Positions 21,266 to 33,244 of a stretch of 64,000 bases of DNA are shown in pieces. The position numbers and the translations under genes are program-made. Origin of the DNA: Agelas oroides (lineage: Eukaryota > Porifera > Demospongiae > Agelasida > Agelasidae); contig OX422199.1 of the NCBI GenBank assembly GCA_949130485.1, forward strand, positions 4,760,402-4,824,401, written 5' to 3'. How positions within the stretch are numbered: the first letter of the stretch is position 1; each line of letters opens with the position of its first letter. Below the pieces are notes generated by a model. It worked only from the letters and a program-made list of their open reading frames with translations. It ran no database searches and had not been told where the DNA came from.

Positions 21266-22051
21266 ATATTTATCAAATCCTGCACACCTATGAACCCAGC
21301 ATACAGCAGCAGGCTCACTCGTGTAGCTCTCTGGAGTCAGAGGTGATGAAACTGTCACGCCCTATCGAAGGCATCACTGCAACTCAAACGCCAGGGTTTC
21401 TTTCAGGGAGGGGTTGGGGGGGGAGGTGCATTTGGCCCCCCTTGGCTTTGGCTTGCCCCCCCCCCCCCCCCCCTTGGATATGCTGAGAATTCTATTTTAC
21501 GTGTAAATCAATTATAAAAGGTTTAATGACACAATAAATGGTAAATTGTGTTTGTGCGAAAACAGTCCCAGATTCCATCAAATTGCGTCCAATAAAAGGG
21601 CCAAAATCAAAATTTCCCGGGGGAGCATGCCCCCAGACCCCCAAGTTTCCCACACGCTTTCCACACGGATACATACTTGCCCCCCCCAATAATCCATACA
21701 ATCTCATTTTGTCCCCCCCTTGGGCAAAAAGCTGAAAGAAAACCTGAACGCTGTCAATCCCAACTTCATCCAGTTCCATGCCCAGCTGCTGTCCGTTGCA
21801 CTAGCAGCTAGAGACACGATTTTCGAATTTGGACGCGGTTTTTACGGAAATACGTATATTTCCATGTTATCAGCATTGACTTTAAACCCTACTCTACGCA
21901 TGCATCATTATTACAACAGATATGCTGCACACGTACATGGAAATGTGAAAACCTCTACTATGGTAGCTTTGAATGGTAGCAGACCGCTCCTCATGGAGGG
22001 CATAAGAAGTTGCTCCTGCAGTTTCTCCAGGACCAACTCTCGGACTCCAGT
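21266..22051. other. C-rich repeat debris, no gene
   Basis: It contains a poly-C tract at about 21458-21475 and segments of the CCCGGGGGAGCATGCCCCC type (about 21615-21640) that recur in related form near 51240 and 61905. These look like fragments of non-autonomous elements. The final 200 bases hold recombinase C-terminal debris on the minus strand. Confidence 0.4.
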
Positions 22052-22828
22052 TTAGCTTAGGCCGCCGGAGGGGCGTAGGCGATATCCCTGTTTCGTGGAC
22101 GAAAGACCCCTAAAAAGCAGTTTGCTTGTGTCACCTTGGATATTGGCCAGACGGAAATAACGCTGGAGCATTGCGACTGGGCATATGTCAGAGTTTGTGC
22201 GTGTGATTGGTACCCAAGCTCCTTCCCTGAATTGGTCAGTCTTGCTAGACTCGACAAAAATCTCTACGTGTTCATCGTAAAAAACAACATCACATTCCCT
22301 CAGGGATGCCAATTCACTAAACCGGAAAAAGCCAGCATAACCTAGCAGACAGATCATCATTGTGCAAATGACAGGCAATTCCACAGCAGGTGTAACAAAT
22401 TTCACAAACATCCTATGGAGGATTTCAGGAGTAATGGGCTCCTTCTTCGTTGTTTTGTGAGCCAGGACTCGCTTGGCACTAGCCAAGATCTGTTTAACCA
22501 GCGGATGATCACCAGGATCTTCCACTACAGCCAGTTGGTGTGCCCAGAAAATGGAATTAACCGCCTCCTTGACCAATGCACTGGTCTTAGCAGACTGGAT
22601 CAAAAAGGCCAAATACAGGGCAAACTGAAAAGGCTTTGCCGGAAAGGCTTCGATGCTGGGCTTTGACCTAGCCCACTTCTTCCATCTACTGAAACCTCCA
22701 GAGTACTTCTTGACAGTAGCTGGTGCCCTGCTACAGAGAGCGAAAAGAGGGAAGGGATTTAGCCAACCCTTTTGACTCCGGGTCGTCAATTTTCTGCATC
22801 TCTGGCCAGATACCTTTAGAGAAGACAT
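22052..22828 (-). pseudogene. Tyrosine recombinase, truncated at the catalytic C-terminus
   Basis: A 258-codon minus-strand frame contains the SAM-like N-terminal domain (TVKKYSGGFSRWKKWA). The first half of the catalytic domain follows: LGYAGFFRFSELASLRECD with box I arginine, then SSKTDQFREGAWVPI with the beta-hairpin lysine. After the stop at 22052 the frame continues with VRELVLEKLQE and a PSMRSG stretch where HSxRxG is expected, then diverges. Box II histidine and the nucleophile tyrosine are therefore missing. The family is common in sponge genomes as Crypton-like or retroelement-derived copies. No reverse transcriptase lies next to it. Confidence 0.75.
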
Positions 22829-23124
22829 CTGGAAGAGTGCAATAAACAGATACAGTATTCGTAGTCATTATGAGAATAGTGTCTAATACTTCAAAACCGA
22901 GGGATGGAGCCAATTGCGCCACCAATACAGCTCCTGTAAGCTGATGGCAAATATAAACATAACGATAGTATTGCAAACACTACCATTGTGGTCCATGCAG
23001 CAGCACAAGGACCACCAAGGTCTCGTGGATTGACCGCTGAGGTCTCTAACATGCATCATATGCCTGTATTCCAAGTCAGCAAACTTGAATGACCACTGAG
23101 GCCAAAAGATGCTTACCAAAGTCA

Positions 23125-24010
23125 CAGACACACCAAGGTCAACAATATTACTGGAGTCACAGACACACTCAGACCACCGAGGTCAACAATATTACTGGAG
23201 TCACAGACACACTCAGACCACCGAGGTCAACAATATTACTGGAGTCACAGAGACACTCAGACCACCGAGGTCAACAATATTACTGGAGTCACAGACACAC
23301 TCAGGCCACCGAGGTCAACAATATTACTGGAGTCACAGACACACTCAGGCCACCGAGGTCAACAATATTACTGGAGTCACAGACACACTCAGACCACCGA
23401 GGTCAACAATATTACCAAAGTCACAGATACACTCAGACCACCGAGGTCAACAATATTGCTGGAGTCACAGACACACTCAGACCACCGAGGTCAACAATAT
23501 TACTGGAGTCACAGACACACTCAGACCACCGAGGTCAACAATATTACTGGAGTCACAGAGACACTCAGGCCACCGAGGTCAACAATATTACTGGAGTCAC
23601 AGACACACTCAGACCACCGAGGTCAACAATATTACTGGAGTCACAGACACACTCAGACCACCGAGGTCAACGATATTACTGGAGTCACAGAGACACTCAG
23701 GCCACCGAGGTCAACGATATTACTGGAGTCACAGATACACTCAGACCACCGAGGTCAACAATATTACTGGAGTCACAGACACACTCAGACCACCGAGGTC
23801 AACAATATTACTGGAGTCACAGACACACTCAGACCACCGAGGTCAACAATATTACTGGAGTCACAGATACACTCAGACCACCGAGGTCAACAATATTACT
23901 GGAGTCACAGATACACTCAGGCCACCGAGGTCAACAATATTACTGGAGTCACAGATACACCCAGACCACTGAGGTCAACATGACTACCAGGGCCACAGAT
24001 ATAATACGAC
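23125..24010. repeat. 44-bp minisatellite, about 20 copies
   Basis: The unit ACCGAGGTCAACAATATTACTGGAGTCACAGACACACTCAGACC is given here in words only as starting ACCGAGGTCAACAATATT. Copies differ at a handful of positions (GACCACC/GGCCACC, GACACAC/GATACAC). Degenerate copies extend to about 22985 and 24060. Because 44 is not a multiple of three and the unit lacks plus-strand stops, all three plus frames stay open over hundreds of codons. These are not evidence of a protein. Confidence 0.92.
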
Positions 24011-24200
24011 CACCGTGGTCAACATCCACAATCACCACTGAGGTGGGGCAAGATAGAAAACCATGCTGACAATACGGTGGATGGGCTTACAGGCGTAGTA
24101 CCAGCTAATGCAATCAAACCAGTTACTGAAACATAGCTATGCTTGCACCAGCATACCTAAAATATGATATTGTGGGTAATAGTGTGACACACATATGAAA

Positions 24201-25646
24201 TCACATAATCAAAATGTAAAAATGCAATACGAGACAGAACTGTGGGATAGCTGCCTCGTCTCCCTCTGGGCTTGACAGGTGACAGGCAGCCTCCGTTGAC
24301 GCCCTCTTTCTGACGTTTGTCGCCGTTATCAGGGTTAGACCATAGTTTTTTGCCAAGGTCCTGAAGCGTGTACTGAAATTTGTAAGTTGCTTTCCACCTT
24401 CTAGGCAGAGCAAAAATGGGTACCTTCCACTCGGGTCTTGGCTGGGCCTAACTATTGTAACATAGGCATGGAGTTATGAGAGATTGTCTGGTGGAATGAC
24501 AAGTTTGGCACTTCCGAAGAGACCTGTTTTGTGGTCAGCCACCCTTATGATTGTCACTGTCTCTCCCTCCTGCTGAATGTCTGTGCACTTCTTGTATTCT
24601 GCCAAGGTGGCATTCGCCACAGCACCTGGTCGCTGCCAGCTCCGAAAAGTGAGCAAGGCAGCGACCATGATGGTGCACGTGTCCATCTCACGTTTTGATG
24701 CTGGCAACTCCTTTCCCATCTTATCCACTATTTCATTAAAGTCCTTCCACATTGCCTCACTCTGGATGACGTCGTCAACTTCATCCAGACTGAGCTTAGA
24801 AGAGCACAACTCTTCCATTCTCTTCATTCGTCTCTTTGTCTTCTCCTTTCTCAACATGCACTTCCATCCCTTGATAGTGTCCGACATGAGCATTGCACAC
24901 TTGAAGATGGTGTTGTCGGGATCATCCTTACACAAACTACGTCGCAAAAAGGTAAGACCTGCATCTAACGCGTCCAGCTTCAATATCCACCCGTCAGCTT
25001 CAACTTTAAAATGCTTGCATTTGTCTATGTATGCTATAATTATATCTCTATCTAGTAAATTTCTCAATGCAGCCTGCCCACATGCGAATTTTAGAAATTT
25101 TGAGACATCAGTTGCGATCTCCCAGGCAACTTTTGCACTTCCTTGATTTCCATCTATATTTTGCAGAAAGGCATCAAATGACACGAGGGTAGTCTCTGAT
25201 CTCGAATAGCAGGGGAAGCTTCTTGTTCCAATCCCAGAATCCTCTCTCTCTACCTCCCCCTCCTCACTTGAAACTGGGGTTGGTGGATGGATCACTTGCT
25301 CCAATGTTAGCTGTCCTTTCCAAGTGCGGAGTACCACCCTGTTTTTCTCATACCTTGATATCTTCTTTGCCTCACCTATGTGTTTGGCACATTCCTTCCG
25401 TGTGAGGTTTTTATGGGCATTGACGAAGTGGTTTGAAAGTTTAACTTGTGGCTTTGACTTGCGGCCTGAAATTGGGCAGATCTTCCTGAAGTTCCTTTTA
25501 TCTTTCTTTCTTTTGGATTTGCCACTACTGCTTGCTTTTTGCTTGCCTCTCCCCTCTGTTGGATAAGTAATGGAAGTTTTAACTGAAGTGTTCACTTGAT
25601 AAAGGAGTGAACTCTTCAAATCTGGATATTTGTATACATATGCCAT
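24201..25646 (-). pseudogene. Crypton-like tyrosine recombinase with N-terminal zinc-finger-like motif
   Basis: It starts at an ATG at 25646 (MAYVYKYPDLKSSL). A basic linker leads into a C..S..H...H motif (CPISGRKSKPQVKLSNHFVN), then a long helical region and the recombinase core. That core has box I in LTFRSWQRPGAVANAT and the lysine strand VADHKTGLFG. A single in-frame TAA at 24474-24476 interrupts it. The same frame then continues through DPSGRYPFLLCLEGG and LITATNVRKRASTEA (box II position, with TNVR for HxxR). The histidine/tryptophan motif and the tyrosine region are not recognisable after EGDEAA, so the end is lost or spliced. Acidic mini-exons upstream may belong to the same transcript. 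Confidence 0.65.
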
Positions 25647-25979
25647 TCAGCCTGGTGTTGTTTTATGTAACTAAATATTAGTTACTAAAAGTAGCTGTAC
25701 ACATCTTAGAGTTAATACCATGAATAGTTAGTTGGGAGGTTAAATAGTTAACAAAGTTATTAAGTCTGCTGTTTGTCATTGTACATGTGTGATGTACATG
25801 TAATAAACTACATAAATTTTAATTAGTAGAAGTAGTGAATTAGTCCCTTTGGCTTAGATTATTAATCACCACAACTAGAAGTGTTAGTTAAAAGTAATTA
25901 AACTAAATTAGAAAAGACAAATCATATCAAAGATATTTCCTTTTGTATATGGTAATTTAACCTGCATAATTATTCTAAA

Positions 25980-27610
25980 CTCACAAATGTATAGATTCCC
26001 ACTTGTCTTACCTTGTATCATGGTGTCATCACTTGAATCTGTTGGATTAAGCACATGAGCAACTGCTGTGAACACTTACAAAAATGTTGATATAGCATGC
26101 AGTCGTAGTTTAAAATGTAGGAACACTAGGCAACAATTGTTAAAGGGACTTATGGTTTGTAAGGGGCTTGCTAGACATTATTTGAGAAACAAATTAGAAC
26201 TCAATCAATTCGCAAAATTTAATTTTTATGATGTGCTAACCTGCTAAGCTTTAGGCAACATACCGTGTTAAAATTGCCTACAAAAATCCTGCGATAGCAA
26301 CACATTTCTGCCAACAAATGTGGTAGCAAAAGTATATTGATGACAGTAACTTACACTGTTCATCATCACTCTCGTCAAACCAGCAAGCTCCTATCATAAA
26401 AACCAAGAGTGGGTCTTAGATGACTTGGTGAACAAAATCTAATGGTAAGCTCGTCACCACTTGGGTCTGGATTAATTCAGAACATCTCAAGTTGCATAAT
26501 TTAATTCCAGTAAAATGCTAACATGGTAGCTTAGGAAACATACTGTCAAAAAATTTCCAAAATCCAGACTATAATGTAACTGTGGCAACTAGTACAGCAT
26601 TCAATACCTTATGACAGCAACTTACTCGGCTCATCATCATTGCATGTTCTCTTCCTTCCTGCTGTGAAAGATAGCAATTTATGATGCTTCACTTCAATTT
26701 AAGCAACAGAATGTGTAGTAGGATCAGAATAAGGACTTATTGAGCACAGAAGTGCACAAAACGAGTTTCGACCAGCTGCATTTCCAGTTTAGAGGAAAAT
26801 ATAACTATTAACCAGATTAATGGAGTTAAATACAAATGACCTTGTAGTGAAGATAACAAAATTATGCAACATTTCCAGTATGATATTGAATGAGTACATA
26901 TATGTTTGCTAATGACTGCATGAATTAGTTTTACTGCCCAATTTGTGTGGCTTAATTTGGGTGTTTGGCACACTAACCTCCACGATTCTTGGCTGTTGAA
27001 CCAGAAAGAAGTATCTCCCCCTGGAAGTGCAGTTGATAAACCTTGAACATTTTTGGTGATGTGAGGTAATCATTACTTGGAAGGATGCTTTGTATGTGTA
27101 TTCTGTTATATGATTGTCATGTGAAGTACCGTTTCATCTTCCTCTTCACTGGAACACGTGAGTGGTCCCCTGTAGGGATGCTCCTCTACAGTCGCACCAC
27201 TGGAAGATCCTATCCATTCAAGCTGTAGTTGAGTAAAATTAATTACCAAACATCTACTGCAAGCAGGGGTTACATGTGTTGATCATTTGGCTTGACATGT
27301 TTATGCGGTTTACATGTTTATTCTGTTATATAATTCTCATTGCAAAGTGTACTTTCAGATCTTCCTCTTCACCGGAAGAATAGACGATTGCTCTCCTGCA
27401 GGGCCGCTCTTCTCTTGCACTGCATGTTCTCTTCCTGCTGTGAATGATAGCCAAGTAACAACTCAGGACGATGCTTCAATTCAATTTAAGCAACAGAATT
27501 GTGAAGTAGGATTGATCATTTCCTGTACGTTGGGATTGTATTCACTTCACACATGGCTTACCCTGTAAACTCTCTGTGGTGAGGTCATCATCACTTGGAT
27601 CTGCTGCAGA
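25980..27610 (-). other. Series of short acidic mini-exons
   Basis: On the minus strand, small segments bounded by AG and GT encode acidic serine-rich peptides. 27600-27562 gives DPSDDDLTTESLQ, about 26038-26012 gives DSSDDTMIQ, and about 26400-26350 gives FDESDDEQC. About 26660-26628 gives GRKRTCNDDEP, 27430-27352 gives RRAIVYSSGEEEDLK, and about 27200-27135 gives PLTCSSEEEDE. Several share the words ACAGCAGGAAGAGAACATGCA and GAAGAGGAAGATGAAA, so they look like exon duplications. They lie between a 153-bp exon (27882-28034) and the recombinase gene (24201-25646) on the same strand and may form its 5' part. No complete transcript can be proved. Confidence 0.4.
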
Positions 27611-27881
27611 AAGCACATAAACTAGTGAAGATTTACAAAGTTCTCGATACATAAACCTGGTGTGAGTAGGAACTTTAGGCAATGATCATTGTGATGTCTG
27701 CTAGGCATTGTTTGATGAAGTTCAAAAAGTAGATTTCAATGATGTGTTAACGTCACTGGTAGGCTTAGAAACAATGCCATCTAAAAATTGCCTAAAGTTG
27801 GTAAAAATTGTGATTACCACACTAGCAAAGGAACCTTCCAACTACATTAGCTGTCAGGTGACTATTTCTGACTGTACTTAC

Positions 27882-28034
27882 ACTGGTCATCTGATGAATC
27901 ATCACAGGACTGCGCAGCTGGCTTCACAGTAGGCCTCACACCACCTCTCTGCAACTGCACAGGCTTTAGTCTTGTCTTTCTAAGGTGCTCCAGGGACGGG
28001 CGTTCTGTCTCCGTGGGATCAGTGGGCTGCACAA
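27882..28034 (-). CDS. 153-bp exon, copy A of a duplicated pair
   Basis: A phase-1 to phase-1 exon with acceptor CCCCTCCAG and donor GTAAGTA. It encodes TERPSLEHLRKTRLKPVQL and GGVRPTVKPAAQSCDDSSDDQ, a basic patch followed by an acidic end like that of the mini-exons downstream. The same exon plus about 130 bp of upstream intron recurs at 32115-32410. Function unknown. Confidence 0.5.
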
Positions 28035-28938
28035 CTGGAGGGGGAGGAAAGAGAGGAAAGAAGGACATTCCTGTTGTCAAAGATAGCAAAATTGTGTATG
28101 AAAGATGAGTCAGTAAATAAAGAACAGGGATAACCCTGTGTGCTAACACTGGTACACTTAGAATCTATGCCATCGTACTTGAAGAATTGCTAGACTTTTT
28201 CCTGAATTTTCAGATTTTTCCAACCATTATTTGCTTTATAAATCTGTCAAGGTGCACAAACATGCATACAGGCATTGAGGAGCTTCATTCATATTTCGCA
28301 AAGTTGTGTTAAGTGTGAGCAGTTGAAACTTTTATTCATGCTTTCTAATATACAACTAAAAGGAGTGGCTGGTAAAAAATTACTGCTTTATATATCTGTC
28401 AAGGCACACAAACATGTGTGCAGGCATCGAGGAGCTTCAAAGAGCTGTAGCAACTCTTTTCCAACCTCAGACGGTACCGGAAAGAAATACTGGACTTTGC
28501 CCTAAATTGAAAAAAATTTCCAACAATTCTTAGCTTTTTATACATTATTATTATTAAATATACAACACACCAATATTAGGAGTAGTAAAAATACGTAAAT
28601 AACACTATTTAGCTACTAGTCACAAGAAATGGTACAGATAATCTGCTCAGAATCAGAGTTGGAGTCAGCAACTGATCAACGTAATGATCTAATCACAGCA
28701 GCACAAATGAAATCTTCAGGATAATACTACTTGATGTGACGACTGCCAAACATGGTATTATACCCACAGAAAGAGAAACAGTACAGAGAGGAATCATGAA
28801 AGACAGTACGAACGAACAGAGAAGGGCACTGGGTGGCAGCAAAGAGGAGAGATTTAGAACGGCGATAGATGACATTGAAGAGGCTGTGAAGATTAGCTGA
28901 GATTGTGATGAAGAAGATGACCAAGATGTGAGACAGTG

Positions 28939-30480
28939 TCAAGAAAAGGAAGTTGCTGACCACAAAAATAAAAGCAAGCAGAACAACAGGAAAGAGGAGA
29001 AACGTATCAACTGTGTCTTAGACGGATTAAACTTAAGGCCGCGAATAGTAGCAAAATTCTCACAACAGTCCAGCATGATCCTTAGGGCTGATGGAGAAGG
29101 TGCCAGAAGAACCAAATCATCTGCATAGCATAGAGCGCCAGCAAAAAGAGAGTCCCAGTGACACCCAACACCAAGCTTGCATAGGTCACCTAAGAGGTCA
29201 TCAATGTAGATGGTAAAAAGAATTGGAGAAAGTACACCACCTTGTCTGACACCATTTGAGACAGGAAAACTATCAGAGAAAGAGTTCCCCCACCTTACAC
29301 ACATGTGCTGCTCCTTGTACCATGATAAAAAGAAGTGAATAAGATGAGCAGGGAGCTCCCTGTCAAATAACCTTTCAAAGAGTATCTTGTGATTCACAAG
29401 ATCAAATGCTTTTGATGCATCAAGGAAGCAGGCAAAGACAGCAGAATTTTCGTGCAAGTAACGAGAGACAATATTCTTGATAGTGCCAGTGCAAAGAGTA
29501 GTTGACATTTTCTGCTTAAAGCCAAACTGAAGACCCGAGGTTAGAAAATGATCGGGATAAGAAAGAAGAATGCACCACTCAAGAGCTTTGCTCAGAATTG
29601 GAGCAAGAGCAATGGGACGATAGTTGTCAGATGAACTGGGATCTTTATTGCCTTTGGGAATGGGAACAATGGTACAGTCCCTAATTGGCTTAGGCATATA
29701 ACCATGTCTAAGAATAGCAGTGAACAAAGAAGCTAGTGATGAGCAGATGGCTGGTAGAGCATGGATAAGGTGGTCTGACATAAGTGTAGAACCATCAGAT
29801 TTGCCACGTTTGAGATGGGAAAAGGCGTCAACTACGCACTCTTCCGAGATAGAAACAGCTTTGAGGTCGTCAGCAGAAAGAGAGGATAGAAGAGAGGAGT
29901 GAAGTGAATCACACCAAGTGGATGGCTGAGAATTCAGGAGTCTTTCGAGCTTGGAGGAAAACAGCTGAGAAATGTGATTAGAACCAGAGACACCATCAAC
30001 GGAAGAGGCAGGAGGAGGCTTATTTGACTTATTAACACGGTGTACTTGTTGCCAAAAGCTTTTGGAGTTGGAGGAGGCAAGAGCAGCAGCCATTTTCTCA
30101 CGCCTAATGAACTCTTCACGGCGCTTCAGGCGCCTCACTTCGTACTTATAACGTGATCTGGAGGACTTTTTAATCTGATGAAGAACACCAGAGGAAGGAG
30201 ATCCAGCCTGCTTCCAAACAGCATGCCAAAAGTTAGCCTTTTCCTTGTACAAACGGGCAGCAGTATTCCAGCCTGGAACAGAGGAAGAGTGACACACTGT
30301 GGGCATGGTTGACACTGCACAATGATGAAGGCACAATGATAGTTGTTCACAAAACCAATCGAGAACATGAGTGTGTACTGTACACTGAGGATCACAACAG
30401 TCACAAATAGAATTAGGAAGTGACGGAAGATAATGAGAAACTAAATCACAATAGGACCTAATGAGGTCAGAATCTGCTGC
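28939..30480 (-). pseudogene. LINE reverse transcriptase
   Basis: Contains CTIVPIPKGNKDPSSSDNYRP, ACFLDASKAFDLVNHK, NGVRQGGVLSPILFT and the catalytic LCYADDLVLLAP (about 29115-29127), followed by FNPSKTQL. All RT core motifs are present and the YADD box is intact. The frame is continuous with the endonuclease except for one base in a homopolymer near 30523. The C-terminal end is frame-shifted after 28939. The sequence style (SNGVRQGGVLSP, WYKEQHMCVRW) is that of CR1/L2-like clades. Confidence 0.85.
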
Positions 30481-31256
30481 ATGCCAGGCAATACGGGTTT
30501 TAGTGGATTGAGTAGGAGCAGAGGAGGGGGGGTTACAGAGAGATCAACTTGAAGAGAGCAGGCTAGAGGTGAATGATCGGAAAGATTGGAGCCAAAGTCC
30601 ACATGACGGAAGTGAGAAAGATCAGGAGCAAGAGAGGTATCACAAATGAAGTGGTCAGGCCAGGAGGAAGCACTGCCATCATCTCTCATGTAGGTGAAAC
30701 AAATGGAGGAGTGGAATGGGAGATCAGCAGATACCAAATTAAGATCAGTCATAAAGTTACGGAGATGTTGTAAGGTCATGCTAGCGCGACAAAAATCAAC
30801 GTTAAAATCACCAGCAATAAGAATGTGATCAGAAGTATGACGATTAATAAAACCCTCAAGTTCACCCACAGCAATTAGATATTCATTGTGAGATGCAGAG
30901 GATCCATCATTGTGAGGGAGGTAAACACAGATCAGGAGGGTTGTGGTGCCACATCGATCACGCAACAAAACTGAACAAAACCGTTTGGAGAAGGAATCTA
31001 GACAAGATACAAAAGGGAGAAGAGATCTTCTGAAGAGGATGGCACAGCCACCAAAAGGCTGACCAAGAAGGAGGTCAGAGCTATCCATTCCACTCACCCC
31101 AGATGAAAGGAAGTTATTGTTAACATTGAGAAGACTGAGCTGCTCATGAAGAAGCCAATGTTCCTGAATCAGGCAAACATCACAAGATTGAAGTAAATCA
31201 CAAACAGCGTGTTGACCAGAGTTCCAGCCTCTGCAGTTGTAAGACACTAAACGCAA
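30441..31256 (-). pseudogene. LINE apurinic/apyrimidinic-type endonuclease
   Basis: Signature motifs in order: SYNCRGWNSG, LIQEHWLL (catalytic Glu), LIAGDFNVDF (Asp/Asn), SWPDHFICD and LSDHSPLAC (catalytic His). This domain nicks target DNA for target-primed reverse transcription. It starts at a TTG or spliced start overlapping the ORF1 stop and is followed by the RT after a one-base shift. Confidence 0.85.
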
Positions 31257-32110
31257 CGAATCAACAGAGGTAATTTCTGAGAGGGTTCAGCCGAAGTGGT
31301 CAACAGACCCAGATCAACTTGCTTAGAAAAAGGTGGGGACTCAGACCCAGAGGTGCTACGACAGGCGGCCAAATTTTCTCTACATTGTTGGCGAGCCTCA
31401 GGAGACAGATCTTCACGAACAAAAATACCCTTTCACACTGTAGTGTTTTAGATTAGAGCGATTCGCAAGAACAAGACGACGATCCCAGGGTGAAGCCAGC
31501 TTCAGGAGAATGGGTCTAGGACGTGAGGTGGTGGGCTCATCACCTCCAGGTTTCTTAAATCTACCAATGTGAAACATATCCTTCACTGGAGTGGGCCTAC
31601 CAGTCAAAAACTCCAACATACTCTTCACAGAGTCCATGGTCTCAGGGAGAGATCGAGATTCCCTGATACCAAACACTACCAAGTTCTCACACCGGTCAGG
31701 AAGAGCACTAGACAGCCTGGACCTGGTAGGAGGTTTGAAAGAAGAACCTGGGGGAGGAGATATGTCGTTGCCAGAGGCAATGGCATTGGAATGAGAAGGA
31801 AGGCCAGCAAGACACGACTCAATGTTGCCCATTTTAGAAGAAAAATTAGAAATCTCTATGCTTAGAGAGTCAAATTTATGCTCAATGGCCTCAAGGACAG
31901 AGTTATTACGCTGAACCAATTCAGTGCAGGAGTCAACAACAAGTGGAGGCAGCAATACTAGATCAACAGCTTCACAAAAGATCTCTGGCAGCTTGTCGAT
32001 TTCATCCAGCTTATCAAAAGCAACAAGGATGTCGTCCAAATCTGCAGCAGCTTGGGACCGTTTTTCTGACCCGCGACGTTGTTGAAAACTAAGGCCAGCT
32101 AGCCTAGACC
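31247..32110 (-). pseudogene. LINE ORF1, coiled coil and RRM-like region
   Basis: It has an N-terminal helical part (DDILVAFDKLDEIDKLPEIF, then FDSLSIEISNFSSKMGNIES). An RRM-like nucleic-acid-binding region follows, with NLVVFGIRESRS and RPRPILLKLASPWDRRLVL. A single extra base after SVKG near 31420 ends the frame early. The shifted frame continues IFVREDLSPEARQQCREN to the stop at 31247. Known ORF1 proteins of this type bind LINE RNA. Confidence 0.7.
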
Positions 32111-32114
32111 TTAC

Positions 32115-32267
32115 ACAGGTCATCTGATGAATCATCAAAGGACTGCACAGCTGTCTTCACAGTAGGCCTCACACCACATCTCTGCACCCGCACAGACTTC
32201 AGTCTTGTCTTTCCGAGTTGCTCCAGGGATGAGCGTTCTGTCTTCAGGGGATCAGAGGGTTGCACAA
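32115..32267 (-). CDS. 153-bp exon, copy B of a duplicated pair
   Basis: Same length, phase and splice signals as 27882-28034. It encodes TERSSLEQLGKTRLKSVRV and RPTVKTAVQSFDDSSDD. Homology continues into the upstream intron to about 32410. The LINE begins a few bases beyond its donor, so the two copies flank the LINE. Confidence 0.5.
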
Positions 32268-32424
32268 CTGGAGGGGAGGAAAGAGAGGAAAGAGAGAAAG
32301 GAAGGACCTTCTTGTTGTCAAAGGTAGCAGAATTGTGTACGAAAGATGACTCAGTAAATAAAGAACAGAGATAACTCTGTGTGCTAACACTGGTAAGCTT
32401 AGAATCCATGCAATGGCAGAGCAT

Positions 32425-33240
32425 TATGTAGCCTGGTTACTCAGTAATGAATTAGAGATTTTAAATATATTGGATGAGCAATCAAGCCCCAAATTGCATA
32501 TGGAACAATGTGTTCTCATCAACCTTTCTTAGTTGTCCACCCTAATGCCACCGTTTTGGCTTACATTCATGAGCAAAATTGTAAAGTGCAAAGAGATTAC
32601 TAGCCACATTACATACCACTCCCTTCCTCCATCGAACTTTCCAGGGTGTGAGTTTCTGGGACCTGAAGAATACGCAAAGTTTTGGACTGGTTGCCCATGT
32701 GACAGGCAAAGGACGGGTAAGCTGATGGCATTAACAGTGTGGAGGGATTCACCCACTTTTGAATCCCGCAGGGTGCAGTTGTTGGTGTGGGGATTGTCTC
32801 GCTGCTTTACTGTGTCAATCTATGGAGGATGGAAATGAGTATGTACAATCACGATTACAACATCAGCACTGTTCACACCTTCACACTCTGGTTAAGGTTA
32901 GGGGCGAGCATTCCTACATAAATTAATGTATGCTTACCATTTCTCCCAACTTTGCCCTCAGCTGATGAAATTCCTCATGCTGGCCAAATGCAATTTAGAA
33001 ATGAAATTGGTTGGTAGAGTGCAGCATGGATTATCAGAGAGTCGGTAGACTCTCTATGTAGGGATGGCGCCGACGCGCAATATATGCAATACTTAAGCAA
33101 AAGCCGTATAACTTCACCACAAACATGCTAAAAGCTCATTTAAGCGCCCAGGCTTCCTCTTTGAGTGCCTTTGTGATCAGCAAGACTCATACAAGTGGCC
33201 AAAAGCCACGCGGAAGACAGCTAAACGCAAAAGTGTGCGG
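32425..33240. other. No clear gene
   Basis: A 101-codon plus-strand open frame at 32533-32838 has ordinary composition but no motif. The remainder is unique-looking sequence. Confidence 0.3.
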
Positions 33241-33244
33241 TAGC

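Larger units (their letters stand above)
28700..32112 (-). mobile_element. CR1/L2-type LINE, nearly full length, with frameshifts
   Basis: On the minus strand the order is ORF1 (31247-32110), endonuclease (about 30441-31256) and reverse transcriptase (28939-30480), then a degenerate C-terminal tail to about 28700. ORF1 stop and ORF2 start overlap by a few bases. One-base shifts lie near 31420 (a GGG run), near 30523 (a run of G on the plus strand) and after 28939. The element lies between the two copies of the 153-bp exon and starts three bases after the splice donor of copy B (32115). No poly-A tail or clear target duplication was identified. Confidence 0.85.

Noticed and set aside
23125-24010. 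CRISPR-like regular array
   Set aside because: There are no unique spacers. The whole 44-bp unit repeats, and the context is eukaryotic.
23089-24069. Long overlapping open frames of a repetitive Thr/Gln/His-rich protein
   Set aside because: They follow entirely from a stop-free 44-bp tandem unit read in three frames; there is no start context or flanking exon.
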